Shown here: in pieces, positions 9,823 through 19,320 of the stretch
Position numbering within the stretch: position 1 is the first letter of the stretch
How the letters are laid out: each line of letters starts with the position of its first letter
Assembly: GCF_009659625.1 (NCBI RefSeq)
Contig: NZ_VOIW01000001.1
Location: 1,054,001-1,118,000 of the forward strand
Length of the DNA: 64,000 nucleotides
Direction of reading: 5' to 3'
Source of the DNA: Pseudomonas haemolytica
GTDB lineage: Bacteria; Pseudomonadota; Gammaproteobacteria; Pseudomonadales; Pseudomonadaceae
Program-made: the position numbers and the translations under genes
Notes under the pieces: model-generated
Told to the model about the DNA's origin: nothing
The model's input: the letters and a program-made list of their open reading frames with translations, nothing else
Database searches by the model: none

Positions 9823-10695
9823 ATGAAAGGTATTGTTTTGGCTGGTGGTTCCGGGACGCGGCTTTACCCGATAACCAAGGGTGTTTCCAAGCAGCTGTTA
9901 CCTGTATATGACAAGCCAATGATTTATTATCCATTGTCAGTTCTTTTTTTGGCAGGCATCCGCGACATCTTGCTTATCAGCACGCCGGTGGATATTGATG
10001 GCTTCAAGCGCTTGCTCGGCGACGGCAGTGATTTTGGCGTGAATATCAGCTACGCGGTTCAACCACAGCCTGATGGCCTTGCTCAAGCTTTCATTATCGG
10101 TGAAGAGTTCATTGGCGATGATTCGGTGTGCCTGGTGCTGGGCGACAACATATTTTATGGTCAGGGTTTCAGCCCGATGCTCCGTTCGGCTGCCGGGCAA
10201 GCGAATGGTGCAAGTGTCTTCGGTTATCAGGTAAAAGACCCGGAACGCTTCGGTGTAGTGGAGTTTGACGAACAAAAGCGTGCGATCTCGATCGAAGAAA
10301 AACCGTCTGAACCAAAGTCCAATTTCGCCGTGACGGGGCTTTATTTTTACGACAATGATGTTGTGGAGATAGCTAAGCAAGTGAAGCCGTCCCTTCGTGG
10401 TGAGCTGGAGATCACTAGCATCAATGAAGCCTATCTGAAGCGGGGTGACCTTAGGGTCGAGCTTCTAGGGCGTGGTTTTGCGTGGCTCGATACGGGTACG
10501 CATGAGAGCCTGCTTGAGGCTGCCCACTTCGTAGAAACCCTGGAGAAACGTCAAGGGTACAAGGTCGCATGCCTTGAAGAAATCGCCTTTCATAACGGCT
10601 GGCTGACGGTCGATCAGTTGGTCCGGATCGGAGAAACCCTCAGTAAGAATGCCTACGGTCAGTATTTGCTAAGCATTGCACGAGAAAAAAAATAA
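9823..10695 (+). CDS. rmlA: Glucose-1-phosphate thymidylyltransferase
   Basis: 290 residues. The nucleotidyltransferase signature [18 protein letters not shown] is at the N-terminus. [17 protein letters not shown] and [17 protein letters not shown] motifs are typical of RmlA/RffH. It makes dTDP-glucose from dTTP and Glc-1-P. The order rmlA-rffA-wzxE copies the rffH-rffA-wzxE part of the enterobacterial ECA cluster, so RffH is an equally good name. rmlB (dTDP-glucose 4,6-dehydratase), needed for the next step, is not in the cluster and must be supplied from elsewhere. rmlC and rmlD are also absent, so a rhamnose pathway is not encoded here. Confidence 0.95.
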   Translation: MKGIVLAGGSGTRLYPITKGVSKQLLPVYDKPMIYYPLSVLFLAGIRDILLISTPVDIDGFKRLLGDGSDFGVNISYAVQPQPDGLAQAFIIGEEFIGDDSVCLVLGDNIFYGQGFSPMLRSAAGQANGASVFGYQVKDPERFGVVEFDEQKRAISIEEKPSEPKSNFAVTGLYFYDNDVVEIAKQVKPSLRGELEITSINEAYLKRGDLRVELLGRGFAWLDTGTHESLLEAAHFVETLEKRQGYKVACLEEIAFHNGWLTVDQLVRIGETLSKNAYGQYLLSIAREKK

Positions 10696-10872
10696 GGTTT
10701 ACGTTGATCAACTCAGATCAGGCTGGCTATGTGGCATAATTTTCCAGGCGCTGGCTCATAGGGCATTTCTCGGGCCGTATCCTGAAAATTCTGAGTCGAG
10801 AAGCGAGCTAGTCGTATACTAGTCTGCTGAGTATAGAAAAAAGCTGGGCTTTTTGACGCTTTTAAGAGATGA

Positions 10873-12012
10873 ATGATGATTCCATTTAATAGACCACCCT
10901 ACACCGGCAGCGAAGATCAATATGTTCTCGCTGCGATGAGAAGTGAAAAAATATCTGGTGATGGCAAGTATTCTGCGCTTTGCCAAAAATGGTTTGAGGA
11001 AACGCTGGGCTGCAAAAAATTCCTGTTGACGCCTTCCTGTACCCAGGCGTTGGAAATGGCGGCATTGCTGGTGGATATTCAGCCCGGTGACGAAGTCATC
11101 ATGCCCAGTTATACGTTTGTCAGCACCGCGAACGCTTTTGTGTTGCGCGGCGCACGCATTGTCTTCGTAGACGTACGCGCCGATACCATGAATCTGGACG
11201 AGACGCTTATTGAAGCGGCCATTACCGAAAAGACCAAGGCGATTGTCCCTGTTCATTACGCCGGCGTAGCGTGTGAAATGGATACGATCATGGATATCGC
11301 TCGGCGGCACGACCTCTTCGTTATTGAAGACGCAGCGCAGGCGATGATGTCAACGTATAAAGGGCGTCCTCTGGGGACGATCGGCCATTTGGCTGCCTTT
11401 AGTTTTCATGAAACCAAGAACTATACGAGCGCGGGCGAGGGTGGGGGCCTGATTATCAATGATGAGCGCTTTTCTTCACGGGCCGAAATCATTCGTGAAA
11501 AGGGTACTAATCGCAATCAATACTTCCGGGGCATGGTTGATAAATACAGCTGGGTCGATGTAGGGAGTAGTTATCTTCCATCAGATATCCAAGCCGCCTA
11601 TCTGTGGGGGCAACTGGATAACTGTAACCTGATCAACGAAACAAGATTGAAAATATGGAATGCGTATAAAGCCGGTTTACAAGGCTTGATGGAGGCTGGC
11701 AAATTGAGATTGCCTACCATTCCAGTCGATTGTGAACATAATGGTCATATGTTCTATATCAAAGTCTGCGACCTCGATACGCGGGCAGCGCTGCTGGCCC
11801 ACTTAAAGTCTGAGGGTGTTGGCGCGGTGTTCCATTATGTGCCGCTTCACTCGGCTCTTGCCGGCGAGAAGTTCAGTCGGTTTGCAGGCGTAGATCGTTT
11901 CACTACGGCTGAAAGCGAAAGCTTAATTCGCCTGCCAGTATGGTATGGCTTGAGCGATCAACAGATCCAAACTGTTATTGCAGCAGTAAAAAGCTTTTAC
12001 GGTACCCTCTGA
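10873..12012 (+). CDS. rffA: dTDP-4-amino-4,6-dideoxygalactose transaminase
   Basis: 379 residues (378 from the second ATG at 10876, which matches the E. coli start MIPFN). It is a DegT/DnrJ/EryC1 family PLP enzyme, close along its length to E. coli RffA/WecE: IQPGDEVIMPSYTFVSTANA, VPVHYAGVACEMDTIM, REKGTNR. The catalytic lysine is in FHETKNYT at about K182. It turns dTDP-4-keto-6-deoxyglucose into dTDP-4-amino-4,6-dideoxygalactose (Fuc4N) with glutamate. In E. coli RffC then acetylates the product; no RffC-like GNAT gene is present. A 177-base gap separates it from rmlA. Confidence 0.93.
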   Translation: MMIPFNRPPYTGSEDQYVLAAMRSEKISGDGKYSALCQKWFEETLGCKKFLLTPSCTQALEMAALLVDIQPGDEVIMPSYTFVSTANAFVLRGARIVFVDVRADTMNLDETLIEAAITEKTKAIVPVHYAGVACEMDTIMDIARRHDLFVIEDAAQAMMSTYKGRPLGTIGHLAAFSFHETKNYTSAGEGGGLIINDERFSSRAEIIREKGTNRNQYFRGMVDKYSWVDVGSSYLPSDIQAAYLWGQLDNCNLINETRLKIWNAYKAGLQGLMEAGKLRLPTIPVDCEHNGHMFYIKVCDLDTRAALLAHLKSEGVGAVFHYVPLHSALAGEKFSRFAGVDRFTTAESESLIRLPVWYGLSDQQIQTVIAAVKSFYGTL

Positions 12013-12058
12013 AGCGGGTTTATGTAAATTGTAGTCTTAAAGTGCTCAGGTGGGTTTT

Positions 12059-13312
12059 GTGTCTGGTTTATATAGTGCCATGTGGACAGGGTTCGCTCAT
12101 CTAACGAAAATACTCGCGGGATTCATCGTGCTAAAATTAGTCGCGGTGTATCTGGGGGCTGAAGGCTTGGGTAGCTTGGGCCAGTTGATGAGTTTAATTA
12201 CCATCTTATCCCTGATTGCGGGCGGTGGGATAACCAATGGCGTCATTAAATATGTAGCTGAATACAAAAGCCTGCCGCCGAAGATGCTCCATTTTGTATC
12301 TGGAGCATTTTCGTATGCGTCATATTTCTCTATCGCGCTGTTGGCCATTTGCCTGATTTTCTCAGCGCCACTTGCCAAGGTTATCATGGGTGGGGCGGAA
12401 TACGCCTGGGTAGTGATTTTCGTTGGCGTCGCACAATGTGGCTTTGCGTTAACAAATTTGATAGTAGGCGTAGTTAACGGTCTGAAGGAGACGAAAGTTT
12501 TCGCGATCATACAGATCGTTGGTGGTTTTCTGGCCATTCCGATTGCATGGGCGCTTATCGCGAAGTTTGGATGGGAGGGTGCCGTCATCGCGCTCTGCGT
12601 GATAGTGGTTTTTCCATTGGTCCCGGGTGTGATTGTTTTTCTCAAATCACGCTTCAATGGCCAAGTAAAGTTTCTGTCGTTACGTAAGTTGCCGGTAAAG
12701 TTGTTGGCGCCATTTTCGCTTATGTTATTTACCAGTGCGGTTGCTTTTCCAGTCGTGGAGATGGTGGTAAGGAATTATCTTATTACGAGTGAGGGATACC
12801 ATCAGGCGGGTCTTTGGCAGGGTGCGATAAAACTCTCCAGTGCATACCTTGGTTTTTTCAGCATGTTTCTTGGGTATTATTTTATGCCCATGATATCTGA
12901 GCAGCATGACAAGTCTGTTATAGCACGCTTGGTTTTTAAGTATCTGGCGTTTGTGATGATATTGTTTGTTGTTGGCGGCACTGTTTTATATATTGGGCGT
13001 TCTTTTTTTCTACCGCTGGCGCTCTCGTCCGACTTCAAAGAGCTTGAAGAGTTAATCATCTATCAACTGTCGGGCGACTTTTTTAGAATATCTGCTTATG
13101 TCATTGGCTATGTTGCCGTGGCTAAGGCCGCGACAAGGCTTTATGTAGTAGCTGAGTTTTTTCAAAGTCTTGTATTTTTAACTGCCGTATTCGCGGTGTC
13201 ATTTTTGTACAGCGGTGTACAGGGGGTGATGCTGGGATACATGGCAACGTATATAATTTATTTCATTGTTTGCGTTGTCGGCTTTCGGATCTATCTAGGA
13301 AAAGCAGCATAG
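12059..13312 (+). CDS. wzxE: O-antigen/ECA-type lipid-linked repeat flippase
   Basis: 417 residues from GTG 12059. A GTG at 12050 is also in frame, but 12059 has an AGG eight bases upstream, and its N-terminus aligns with the E. coli WzxE start (SGLYSAMWTG against SLAKASLWTA). About 12 hydrophobic membrane segments, MATE-like. KLVAVYLGAEGLG and GAGI-like GGGITNGVIKYVAEY resemble WzxE. It should move the undecaprenyl-diphosphate-linked repeat across the inner membrane. The pairing rffA-wzxE is the same as in the ECA cluster. DNA here is more AT-rich than the flanks, a sign of horizontal origin. Confidence 0.88.
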   Translation: MSGLYSAMWTGFAHLTKILAGFIVLKLVAVYLGAEGLGSLGQLMSLITILSLIAGGGITNGVIKYVAEYKSLPPKMLHFVSGAFSYASYFSIALLAICLIFSAPLAKVIMGGAEYAWVVIFVGVAQCGFALTNLIVGVVNGLKETKVFAIIQIVGGFLAIPIAWALIAKFGWEGAVIALCVIVVFPLVPGVIVFLKSRFNGQVKFLSLRKLPVKLLAPFSLMLFTSAVAFPVVEMVVRNYLITSEGYHQAGLWQGAIKLSSAYLGFFSMFLGYYFMPMISEQHDKSVIARLVFKYLAFVMILFVVGGTVLYIGRSFFLPLALSSDFKELEELIIYQLSGDFFRISAYVIGYVAVAKAATRLYVVAEFFQSLVFLTAVFAVSFLYSGVQGVMLGYMATYIIYFIVCVVGFRIYLGKAA

Positions 13313-13345
13313 CGCCTTAGACACTAAATTGATGTTGGAGATAAC

Positions 13346-14608
13346 ATGAAAAAGGTTCTTTTTGTACAGTCGTCACTGGGTTTAGGGGGCATTGAGACTT
13401 TCTTTGTTCGCCTGGTAAAAGAGCTCAGTGCCAAGGGAGTACGTCCCCAATTTGTATTTCTATACAAAAAATTGATTAATCCAAAGCTGTTGATTGAAAT
13501 CCAGAAATACTCCGATGTTTATTATTGGCAAGACCTGGTGGGCTTGTCCGTCGACGCACTGGGGGAAAAGGCGAAGCTAATGCTTCCGCTGAGTTCTAAA
13601 AAGGTCGAAGCACTTTTTTCTGATTGCGAGGCCATACACGTTTCCAATGCTTTGACTTATCTCTGTGCTCAACGTCTCGCTTCCTGTTTACCCCAAGAGC
13701 TTAAATGCGTTTTTGGGATTTATCACGCTAACGAACTTGCCTGGGGCGGGAAGAAACTCCCTGCCTATGAGGGTTACTTTCGAGAAAAGCTATTTGGCAC
13801 CCCCCCAATGCTTTTATTTTTCAACCAAGCCTCTGTAGACAAAACCGCGAAAGCAAATAATTTCGCCGCTTATCCGTCTATGCTATTCCCACTGGGTGTG
13901 GATATGCCCAGTGTATGTCGCGAACCGATCCAAACGTCAGACGATAAACTTCGGCTTGTATCAGTAGGACGACTTGTAGAATTTAAGACCTACAATTTGT
14001 ATATGTTGGATGTTGCCCGTGAGTTAAAAGATAATGGCATCAATTTCACCTATAGTATCTTCGGTTCTGGACCTTTAAGCGACGTCATGGCCGCCAGGAT
14101 TACAGAGTTGGGATTGCAGGAGCATGTAATTCTCGAGGGCGATCTGGAGTACTCACGGCTAGATGAGGAACTCTCCACGCACCATCTTTTTATTGGTACA
14201 GGAACCGCATTGCTGCACGCGGCGGCGAATGGTCTTGCGTGCATTACAGCTATTGAAAATGAGCAGGACTCCACCTCTTATGGGTATTTTTCTGAATTGC
14301 CTGGTTACGATTATCATGAGCAGGGTATGGCTTTCGAAAAATACAAGTTTTATGACTTGATCGCGCAATACAGTGTCCTTGATCTTGCGGGCAGAGAAGC
14401 GTTGTCACAGCGCCATCTGGTGAGAAGCAAGGCGTTCGACATGAATGCTTGTGCGGATAACTTTGTCGAAGCTTTCGAAATGGCTCCATTTATCAAAAAG
14501 TCGTCGTTTATTTTCTATTCGTTCATGCTCCGCTTTGTTGCCTGTGAGCTCATTGCGACAGTGACTTCTGGAGAAAAATACAGCAAAAAATATGAGCATG
14601 TTCTGTGA
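13346..14608 (+). CDS. GT4-family glycosyltransferase
   Basis: 420 residues. The N-terminal half begins with a Rossmann-type LFVQSSLGLGGIETFFVRLV, as in GT-B GT4 enzymes. The C-terminal nucleotide-sugar domain has LRLVSVGRLVEFK and FGSGPL followed by an LGL...LEGDL segment. Cytoplasmic, acting at the membrane on a lipid-linked acceptor. The usual E-x7-E motif is not clean (GTGTALLHAAANGL is in its place), so donor and linkage cannot be assigned. Starts 33 bases after wzxE with a GGAGATAAC SD. By position it could add the rffA-derived sugar, which is inference only. Confidence 0.8.
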   Translation: MKKVLFVQSSLGLGGIETFFVRLVKELSAKGVRPQFVFLYKKLINPKLLIEIQKYSDVYYWQDLVGLSVDALGEKAKLMLPLSSKKVEALFSDCEAIHVSNALTYLCAQRLASCLPQELKCVFGIYHANELAWGGKKLPAYEGYFREKLFGTPPMLLFFNQASVDKTAKANNFAAYPSMLFPLGVDMPSVCREPIQTSDDKLRLVSVGRLVEFKTYNLYMLDVARELKDNGINFTYSIFGSGPLSDVMAARITELGLQEHVILEGDLEYSRLDEELSTHHLFIGTGTALLHAAANGLACITAIENEQDSTSYGYFSELPGYDYHEQGMAFEKYKFYDLIAQYSVLDLAGREALSQRHLVRSKAFDMNACADNFVEAFEMAPFIKKSSFIFYSFMLRFVACELIATVTSGEKYSKKYEHVL

Positions 14609-14660
14609 GTGCTAACGATTCAGTGCGCTGTTCTTTGCCGGTTTGCTGGAGTGTTGTTGC

Positions 14661-15713
14661 ATGATGAGATTGTTTGTCTTTATCGCGCTCGTCATTGTAA
14701 AAGTCGGTTTTTTCTTTGTGTTTATTTCCAACCCGACAACACTTTTTTCGGGTGGCAGCGATGCTGACTTTTATGATGCTTATGCGTTGGGTGAGGAATC
14801 TCTGACGTCTAGTGTCTGGCCTGACTGGCTGAGGGCGCTGAATGAGGTAGGGCTGTATTCGCGGGTGGGTGTCAGCATCTTTCTGATGGTGCTGGGAGTC
14901 ATAGTTATTCCTATTTTGTGTGGGCGCCTGGCTTTGGTTAAAGCTTACCCTTACAAGACAAGGGTTTGCTTGGGCATTGCCATAGCAATCAGCATGTACC
15001 CGACACTTTTTTACTATACGCTTGATATTTATCGAGATGTATTCATGCTGTTTGTTTTTTTGTCGGGTTTGCTGTTTGTAAAGTGGTCAATACACGCGCT
15101 GTCTCCGTTGCAGAAAACATTCTATGTGTTGGTTGTGTTTGCTCATTGCTACTTGCTTTACTTGTTTCGAGGTTACTTGGGCTTTGCGTTTTTTATTTCC
15201 TACTTAGGTTTTTTTATGTTTCGCGTGCGGAAGCTGTCATTTTTTCTGCATGTTGTTCCTATGCTGATTGTGTTGAATGTTTTTTATATATTGGGGCTGT
15301 TTGAACCTTTGATGGCTTATCGAGGGTTGTTTGATGGTGTGGAGGGCGGTGCGAGTTTGGGGATTCGCTTCGATTCCGCATTGATGTTTATTCCGGATTT
15401 TACGCTGAACCTTCTGTATCAGCTGTTTGGTCTTTACTTTCCGAATATCATGGCAATATTTGTTTTTTTTCTGGAGAGTATTCCTTTTGCGATAGCATTT
15501 TTCTACGTTGTTAAGAATCGGTCGTATGCAGATTCTTTCGTGAATTTCATGGTTGCGTTTTCAATTGTGTATTCAATTATATGGCTTTTGGGTAATGATA
15601 ATCTTGGTACAGCTATGAGGCTGCGCATGTACGCGTATGTCAGCTTTATTATTTGTAGTCTGATTATTTATCAGCGTAAAAAGCTATTTCTACAAGAGCA
15701 AACTGCCAGCTGA
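14661..15713 (+). CDS. Putative O-antigen polymerase (Wzy)
   Basis: 350 residues from ATG 14661 (GGAG nine bases upstream; ATG 14664 also possible). Around nine to ten predicted membrane helices, with hydrophilic loops containing FSGGSDADFYDAYALG near the N-terminus and YRGLFDGVEGG in the middle. Sequence conservation among Wzy proteins is too low for a motif-based call. The assignment rests on topology, size, the presence of Wzx and Wzz, and the absence of another polytopic candidate. Strongly AT-rich with many TTT and TTA codons, unlike the core genes. It could alternatively be another membrane protein of polysaccharide export. Confidence 0.65.
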   Translation: MMRLFVFIALVIVKVGFFFVFISNPTTLFSGGSDADFYDAYALGEESLTSSVWPDWLRALNEVGLYSRVGVSIFLMVLGVIVIPILCGRLALVKAYPYKTRVCLGIAIAISMYPTLFYYTLDIYRDVFMLFVFLSGLLFVKWSIHALSPLQKTFYVLVVFAHCYLLYLFRGYLGFAFFISYLGFFMFRVRKLSFFLHVVPMLIVLNVFYILGLFEPLMAYRGLFDGVEGGASLGIRFDSALMFIPDFTLNLLYQLFGLYFPNIMAIFVFFLESIPFAIAFFYVVKNRSYADSFVNFMVAFSIVYSIIWLLGNDNLGTAMRLRMYAYVSFIICSLIIYQRKKLFLQEQTAS

Positions 15714-15768
15714 TATCTAAATGGCGCAGTTCGTTTGATTTGGACCTCACAACAGCGGAGTGGTGTGC

Positions 15769-16743
15769 ATGAATGTTTCAATAACGGGAGGGAGCGGGTT
15801 TATCGGAAAGCTGCTGTCAGCAGCATTAGCTGCGCGCGGTGACCGCATTACTCAGCTTTCTCGTCGTGATGGCATGCCGGGGCGTTCTGCAAGGTGCGTA
15901 AAGGGGGACCTTGTCACAGGAGGGGATGCGCTTGTGGAGTTTGTCCAGGACTGCGACGTTGTTTACCATTGCGCGGGAGAGGTTAAAAATACAGCTTTGA
16001 TGTACGCCCTGCATGTAGGGGGGACGAGAAATCTGCTCAGAGCTGTGAGCGAAGAAATCCTGCGTACGGGCCGAGCGATTCATTGGGTCCAGCTCAGCAG
16101 CACAGGGGCATATGGCCCGCAGGCCAAGGCTGCGTCCCTTCCCTCGAATGTGAACGAACACTTCACTCCCGCGCCGGTCGGGGAGTATGAAGTGACGAAG
16201 ACGATAGCCGATGAACTGGTTGTCGCCCTGGCATCTATACAACCGCTATTTACTTACACGATCATCAGGCCCTCAATTGTCATTGGGAGGGACATGTCCA
16301 ATCAGTCTTTCTTTCAAATGGCGAATATCGTACGTAAGCGGTTGTTCTTCTATATTGGCGAGCAAGGCGCATTGTCGACTTATGTTCATGTGGACGATGT
16401 GGTCCGTGCGCTGTTGATATGCTCAACCGATCGCAGGGCGGTGGGGGAGACGTTCATAGTGTCAAATGATTGCCTCTTGAAGGAGGTCATTGATCAGATG
16501 GCTAGAAGCCAGGGGGTACCGGCCCCGCGTTTGAGGATGCCCGAAGGCGCGGTACGCATGTTGACTCGTGTACTTTCCCCCTTGGTGCGATTGCCTTTGA
16601 CCCAAGAGCGTGTGGATGCGTTAACCAAACGTGTTGGTTACAGCGCTGCACATATTAAAAGCACTTTGGGCTTTGAGTTTAATAGTTCTATTCCTGAAGC
16701 TGTTCCTGGCTTGATTTCAGCTCGAACTGAGCAAGTTTCTTGA
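15769..16743 (+). CDS. NAD-dependent sugar epimerase/dehydratase (extended SDR)
   Basis: 324 residues from ATG 15769 (GGAG eight bases upstream; an in-frame GTG nine bases earlier lacks an SD). The nucleotide-binding GGSGFIG is at the N-terminus. Active-site serine region LSSTGAYG and the YEVTK (YxxxK) catalytic pair are present. Later TYVHVDDVVRAL is typical of the family. It probably epimerises, reduces or dehydrates a nucleotide sugar for the repeat unit, for example a GalNAc-forming 4-epimerase. The substrate cannot be read from sequence. It lies between the polymerase and a second GT4 gene. Confidence 0.82.
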   Translation: MNVSITGGSGFIGKLLSAALAARGDRITQLSRRDGMPGRSARCVKGDLVTGGDALVEFVQDCDVVYHCAGEVKNTALMYALHVGGTRNLLRAVSEEILRTGRAIHWVQLSSTGAYGPQAKAASLPSNVNEHFTPAPVGEYEVTKTIADELVVALASIQPLFTYTIIRPSIVIGRDMSNQSFFQMANIVRKRLFFYIGEQGALSTYVHVDDVVRALLICSTDRRAVGETFIVSNDCLLKEVIDQMARSQGVPAPRLRMPEGAVRMLTRVLSPLVRLPLTQERVDALTKRVGYSAAHIKSTLGFEFNSSIPEAVPGLISARTEQVS

Positions 16744-16760
16744 ATTTACGGTGGTAGCGT

Positions 16761-17912
16761 ATGGCTCATATCAAAAAAATCTGTATTGTCGCAACAGTGC
16801 CTGTCGCCCTCCGAGCGTTCATGCTTGAGCATGTGAATAAGCTGGCAGAAACCCACAGCGTTACGCTTATGGCAAATGGCACAGAGGCTGACGTGGCCGG
16901 AATGTTGGGTGAAAACGTTCGATTCTTACCGCTTCCGATTGAGCGCCAGGTGTCCTTGCTCAGCGACGTGAAGTCATTGATCAAGCTGTACCAGATATTT
17001 TCTAAAGAGAAGTTCGACTGCGTTTTGTCGATCATGCCCAAGTCTGGCCTGCTTTCCATGTTGGCGGGATTCTTCGCGCGTACGCCGGTGCGTGTGCATA
17101 TTTTCACGGGCCAAGTGTGGTTTACCAAGCAGGGAATTGCTCGTATTGGCCTGAAAAACCTAGATCGATTGTTATCCTTCTGCGCTACAAGTTTATTAGC
17201 CGACAGCCCTTCTCAGCGGGCGTTTCTAGTTTCGGAACGAGTAGTCAGCCCGAGCAAGATCAGTGTTTTGGGTCAAGGTTCCATCAGTGGCGTCGACATT
17301 GCGCGCTTCAAGCCGAGCGCGCAATTGCGTCAGGAGATACGTGAAACCCTTGGTATTCCTGAGTCGGATGTGGTTTTTCTGTTCATGGCTCGCCTGACAC
17401 ATGTGAAGGGTGTTCCGGAACTGGGCCAGGCTTTCAGGGCTGTAGCGGCTGATCTGCCTGACGCGCACCTACTGGTAGTGGGTCCCGATGAAGATGGCCT
17501 TGATGGCCGTCTGGCGGAATTGATGCTGCCGTTTGGTAACCGATACCACCGAATTGGTTACACGCAGGTGCCGGAAAGCTACATGGCGGCTGCGGACGTT
17601 TTTTGTATTCCCAGTTATCGCGAAGGCTTCAGCCTGGCGACGATACAGGCTGCCGGTGTCGGCCTCCCAGCCATTGCATCCCGGATCTATGGCCTGACTG
17701 ATGCGGTGAAAGAGGGCGTGACAGGGATCTTTCATCGGGCGGGCGCGGTTGATGAACTGAGTGCTGCCATCTTGAAGCTCTATTCCGATGAGCCAATGCG
17801 AAATCAAATGTCCAAGGCCGCGGAACTCAGGGCTCATAAGGATTTTTCCCAAGCATTCATTGTTCAAGAAATGCATCTCTATATAACATCCTTATTGAGC
17901 AAGGTCGGCTAA
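16761..17912 (+). CDS. GT4-family glycosyltransferase, possibly second-sugar transferase
   Basis: 383 residues with the classic GT4 C-terminal domain: FLFMARLTHVKGV, a VVGPDEDG segment, and the E-x7-E-like element in PSYREGFSLATIQAAGVGLP. The N-terminal half has a SGLLSMLAGFFARTPVRVH acceptor-side segment seen in enzymes that follow a membrane-bound phosphoglycosyl transferase (WbpX/PglA/WfbT-like). It sits immediately before the pglC-pglD homologues, so it may add the second sugar to the lipid-linked bacillosamine-type residue, as PglA does in Campylobacter. That role is inference. Confidence 0.82.
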   Translation: MAHIKKICIVATVPVALRAFMLEHVNKLAETHSVTLMANGTEADVAGMLGENVRFLPLPIERQVSLLSDVKSLIKLYQIFSKEKFDCVLSIMPKSGLLSMLAGFFARTPVRVHIFTGQVWFTKQGIARIGLKNLDRLLSFCATSLLADSPSQRAFLVSERVVSPSKISVLGQGSISGVDIARFKPSAQLRQEIRETLGIPESDVVFLFMARLTHVKGVPELGQAFRAVAADLPDAHLLVVGPDEDGLDGRLAELMLPFGNRYHRIGYTQVPESYMAAADVFCIPSYREGFSLATIQAAGVGLPAIASRIYGLTDAVKEGVTGIFHRAGAVDELSAAILKLYSDEPMRNQMSKAAELRAHKDFSQAFIVQEMHLYITSLLSKVG

Positions 17913-17997
17913 GTCGCTTTGGCGCGTCCTCTGTTGAGGTTAACGTGGGCTTCAAGGCTCTAGTAATTCAATAGCATGATTTAATGTGGGTAGATGG

Positions 17998-18594
17998 ATG
18001 AAACGGTGTTTTGATTTTGTCGCTTCTTTTGCCGCGTTGTTTTTTCTGTGGCCTGTGCTTGCACTGGTTGCCTGGAGAATCAAGAAAAACCTCGGTTCGC
18101 CAGTCCTGTTCAGGCAGGTAAGGCCCGGCCTCAACGGCGTCCCTTTCGAGATGATAAAGTTTCGAACCATGCGCGATGCAACGGATGCCCAAGGCAACAC
18201 GTTGCCTGATGCGGAGCGTATGACGCCTTTCGGCTCGTTTTTGCGCTCCTCTAGCCTGGACGAATTGCCAGGGTTGTGGAATGTGCTCAAGGGCGATATG
18301 AGTCTCGTCGGGCCGCGCCCATTGTTGATGGAGTATCTACCCCTTTATTCGCCTGAGCAGTTGCGACGTCATGAAGTTCGCCCAGGCGTTAGCGGCTGGG
18401 CGCAAGTCAATGGTCGCAATGCGATCAGTTGGGAAGAAAAATTCAAGCTGGACGTGTGGTACGTGGACAACGCCAGTTTTTTCCTCGACCTCAAGATCAT
18501 CTACCTGACTGTAAAGAAGGTGATTGTTAAGGACGGTATCAGTGCTGAAGGCGAGGCGACCATGTCCAAATTCACAGGAGGTGACTCCCGATGA
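17998..18594 (+). CDS. pglC: PglC-type monotopic phosphoglycosyl transferase
   Basis: 198 residues from ATG 17998 (an in-frame GTG 12 bases upstream is less likely). One N-terminal re-entrant hydrophobic segment (about 5-28) is followed by the small catalytic domain with FKTMR-like IKFRTMRD, SSLDELPGLWNVLKGD (the Asp-Glu catalytic dyad), VGPRPLL and VRPGVSGWAQVNGRN. This is the short PglC class rather than the long WbaP/WcaJ class. PglC moves phospho-diacetylbacillosamine onto undecaprenyl phosphate, the committed first step. Its stop overlaps the next gene by four bases (ATGA). It replaces the WbpL (WecA-like) initiator common in Pseudomonas O-antigen loci, which is absent here. Confidence 0.9.
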   Translation: MKRCFDFVASFAALFFLWPVLALVAWRIKKNLGSPVLFRQVRPGLNGVPFEMIKFRTMRDATDAQGNTLPDAERMTPFGSFLRSSSLDELPGLWNVLKGDMSLVGPRPLLMEYLPLYSPEQLRRHEVRPGVSGWAQVNGRNAISWEEKFKLDVWYVDNASFFLDLKIIYLTVKKVIVKDGISAEGEATMSKFTGGDSR

Positions 18595-19214
18595 AATTGG
18601 CTGTACTCGGTGCCAGTGGCCATGGCAAGGTGGTGGCCGACACAGCCCAAGCTTGCGGTTGGAAACAAATAGATTTTTTTGATGACGCCTGGCCCACTCG
18701 CCAGCAGAATGGCCATTGGCAAATTACCGGCGGTTTAGCCCAGCTGTTACCTCGGCTGGACGATTATGATGGAGTGTTCGTCGCTATCGGAAATAATCGG
18801 ATACGCTATGGCAAGTTGACTGAATTGGAGTCAGCCGGCGCAAAGATTGTCTCGCTCATTCATCCCCAGGCTGTCATCAGTCAATATGCCTCCATTGGTA
18901 TCGGTACGCTGGTTCTCGCAGGCGTCGTCGTGAATGTTGATACCGTGATCGGTCGTGGCGTAATACTCAATACCGGCTGCAGTGTCGATCATGATTGTGT
19001 CCTGCACGATGGTGTGCATATCTGCCCAGGTGCACGACTTGCTGGCGGGGTCGAGGTTGGCAAGCTGAGTTGGGTTGGGATTGGGTCCTGCGTTCGACAG
19101 TCGCTACGCATAGGCACAGGGGTGGTAATTGGTGCCGGTGCAGCGGTGGTGACTGATATCGCTGACGCTTTGACCGTGGTCGGAGTGCCTGCCCGCGCTC
19201 TTCTCAAGACATGA
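18591..19214 (+). CDS. pglD: PglD-type UDP-4-amino-sugar N-acyltransferase
   Basis: 207 residues. N-terminal UDP-sugar-binding Rossmann-like part (MKLAVLGASGHGKVVADTA), then a left-handed beta helix from about residue 95, seen as hexapeptide repeats (VISQYASIGIGTLVLAGVVVN). A SVDHDCVLHDGVHI block carries the catalytic His. Family role: acetylation of the C4 amine of UDP-2-acetamido-4-amino-2,4,6-trideoxyglucose using acetyl-CoA; some homologues use other acyl groups. Overlaps pglC by four bases, so translation is coupled. Placement with pglC, pglE and wbpM strongly supports a di-N-acylated bacillosamine-type product. Confidence 0.9.
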   Translation: MKLAVLGASGHGKVVADTAQACGWKQIDFFDDAWPTRQQNGHWQITGGLAQLLPRLDDYDGVFVAIGNNRIRYGKLTELESAGAKIVSLIHPQAVISQYASIGIGTLVLAGVVVNVDTVIGRGVILNTGCSVDHDCVLHDGVHICPGARLAGGVEVGKLSWVGIGSCVRQSLRIGTGVVIGAGAAVVTDIADALTVVGVPARALLKT

Positions 19215-19320
19215 GCACTCACGCTGTCCTAAATGGCTGCTCAGGACGATAATGTCGTTCTTGCTAAGCCTTTGATAGTTCTTACTCTTTACTTAATTGT
19301 CATTTCGACGGGTACTCACA

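Noticed and set aside
16750..16760. GGTGGTAGCGT, one mismatch from the RfaH ops/JUMPstart element GGCGGTAGCGT
   Set aside because: It lies directly before the start of an internal glycosyltransferase gene rather than at the head of the cluster, and serves as ribosome-binding context; no complete ops element was found upstream of wzz.
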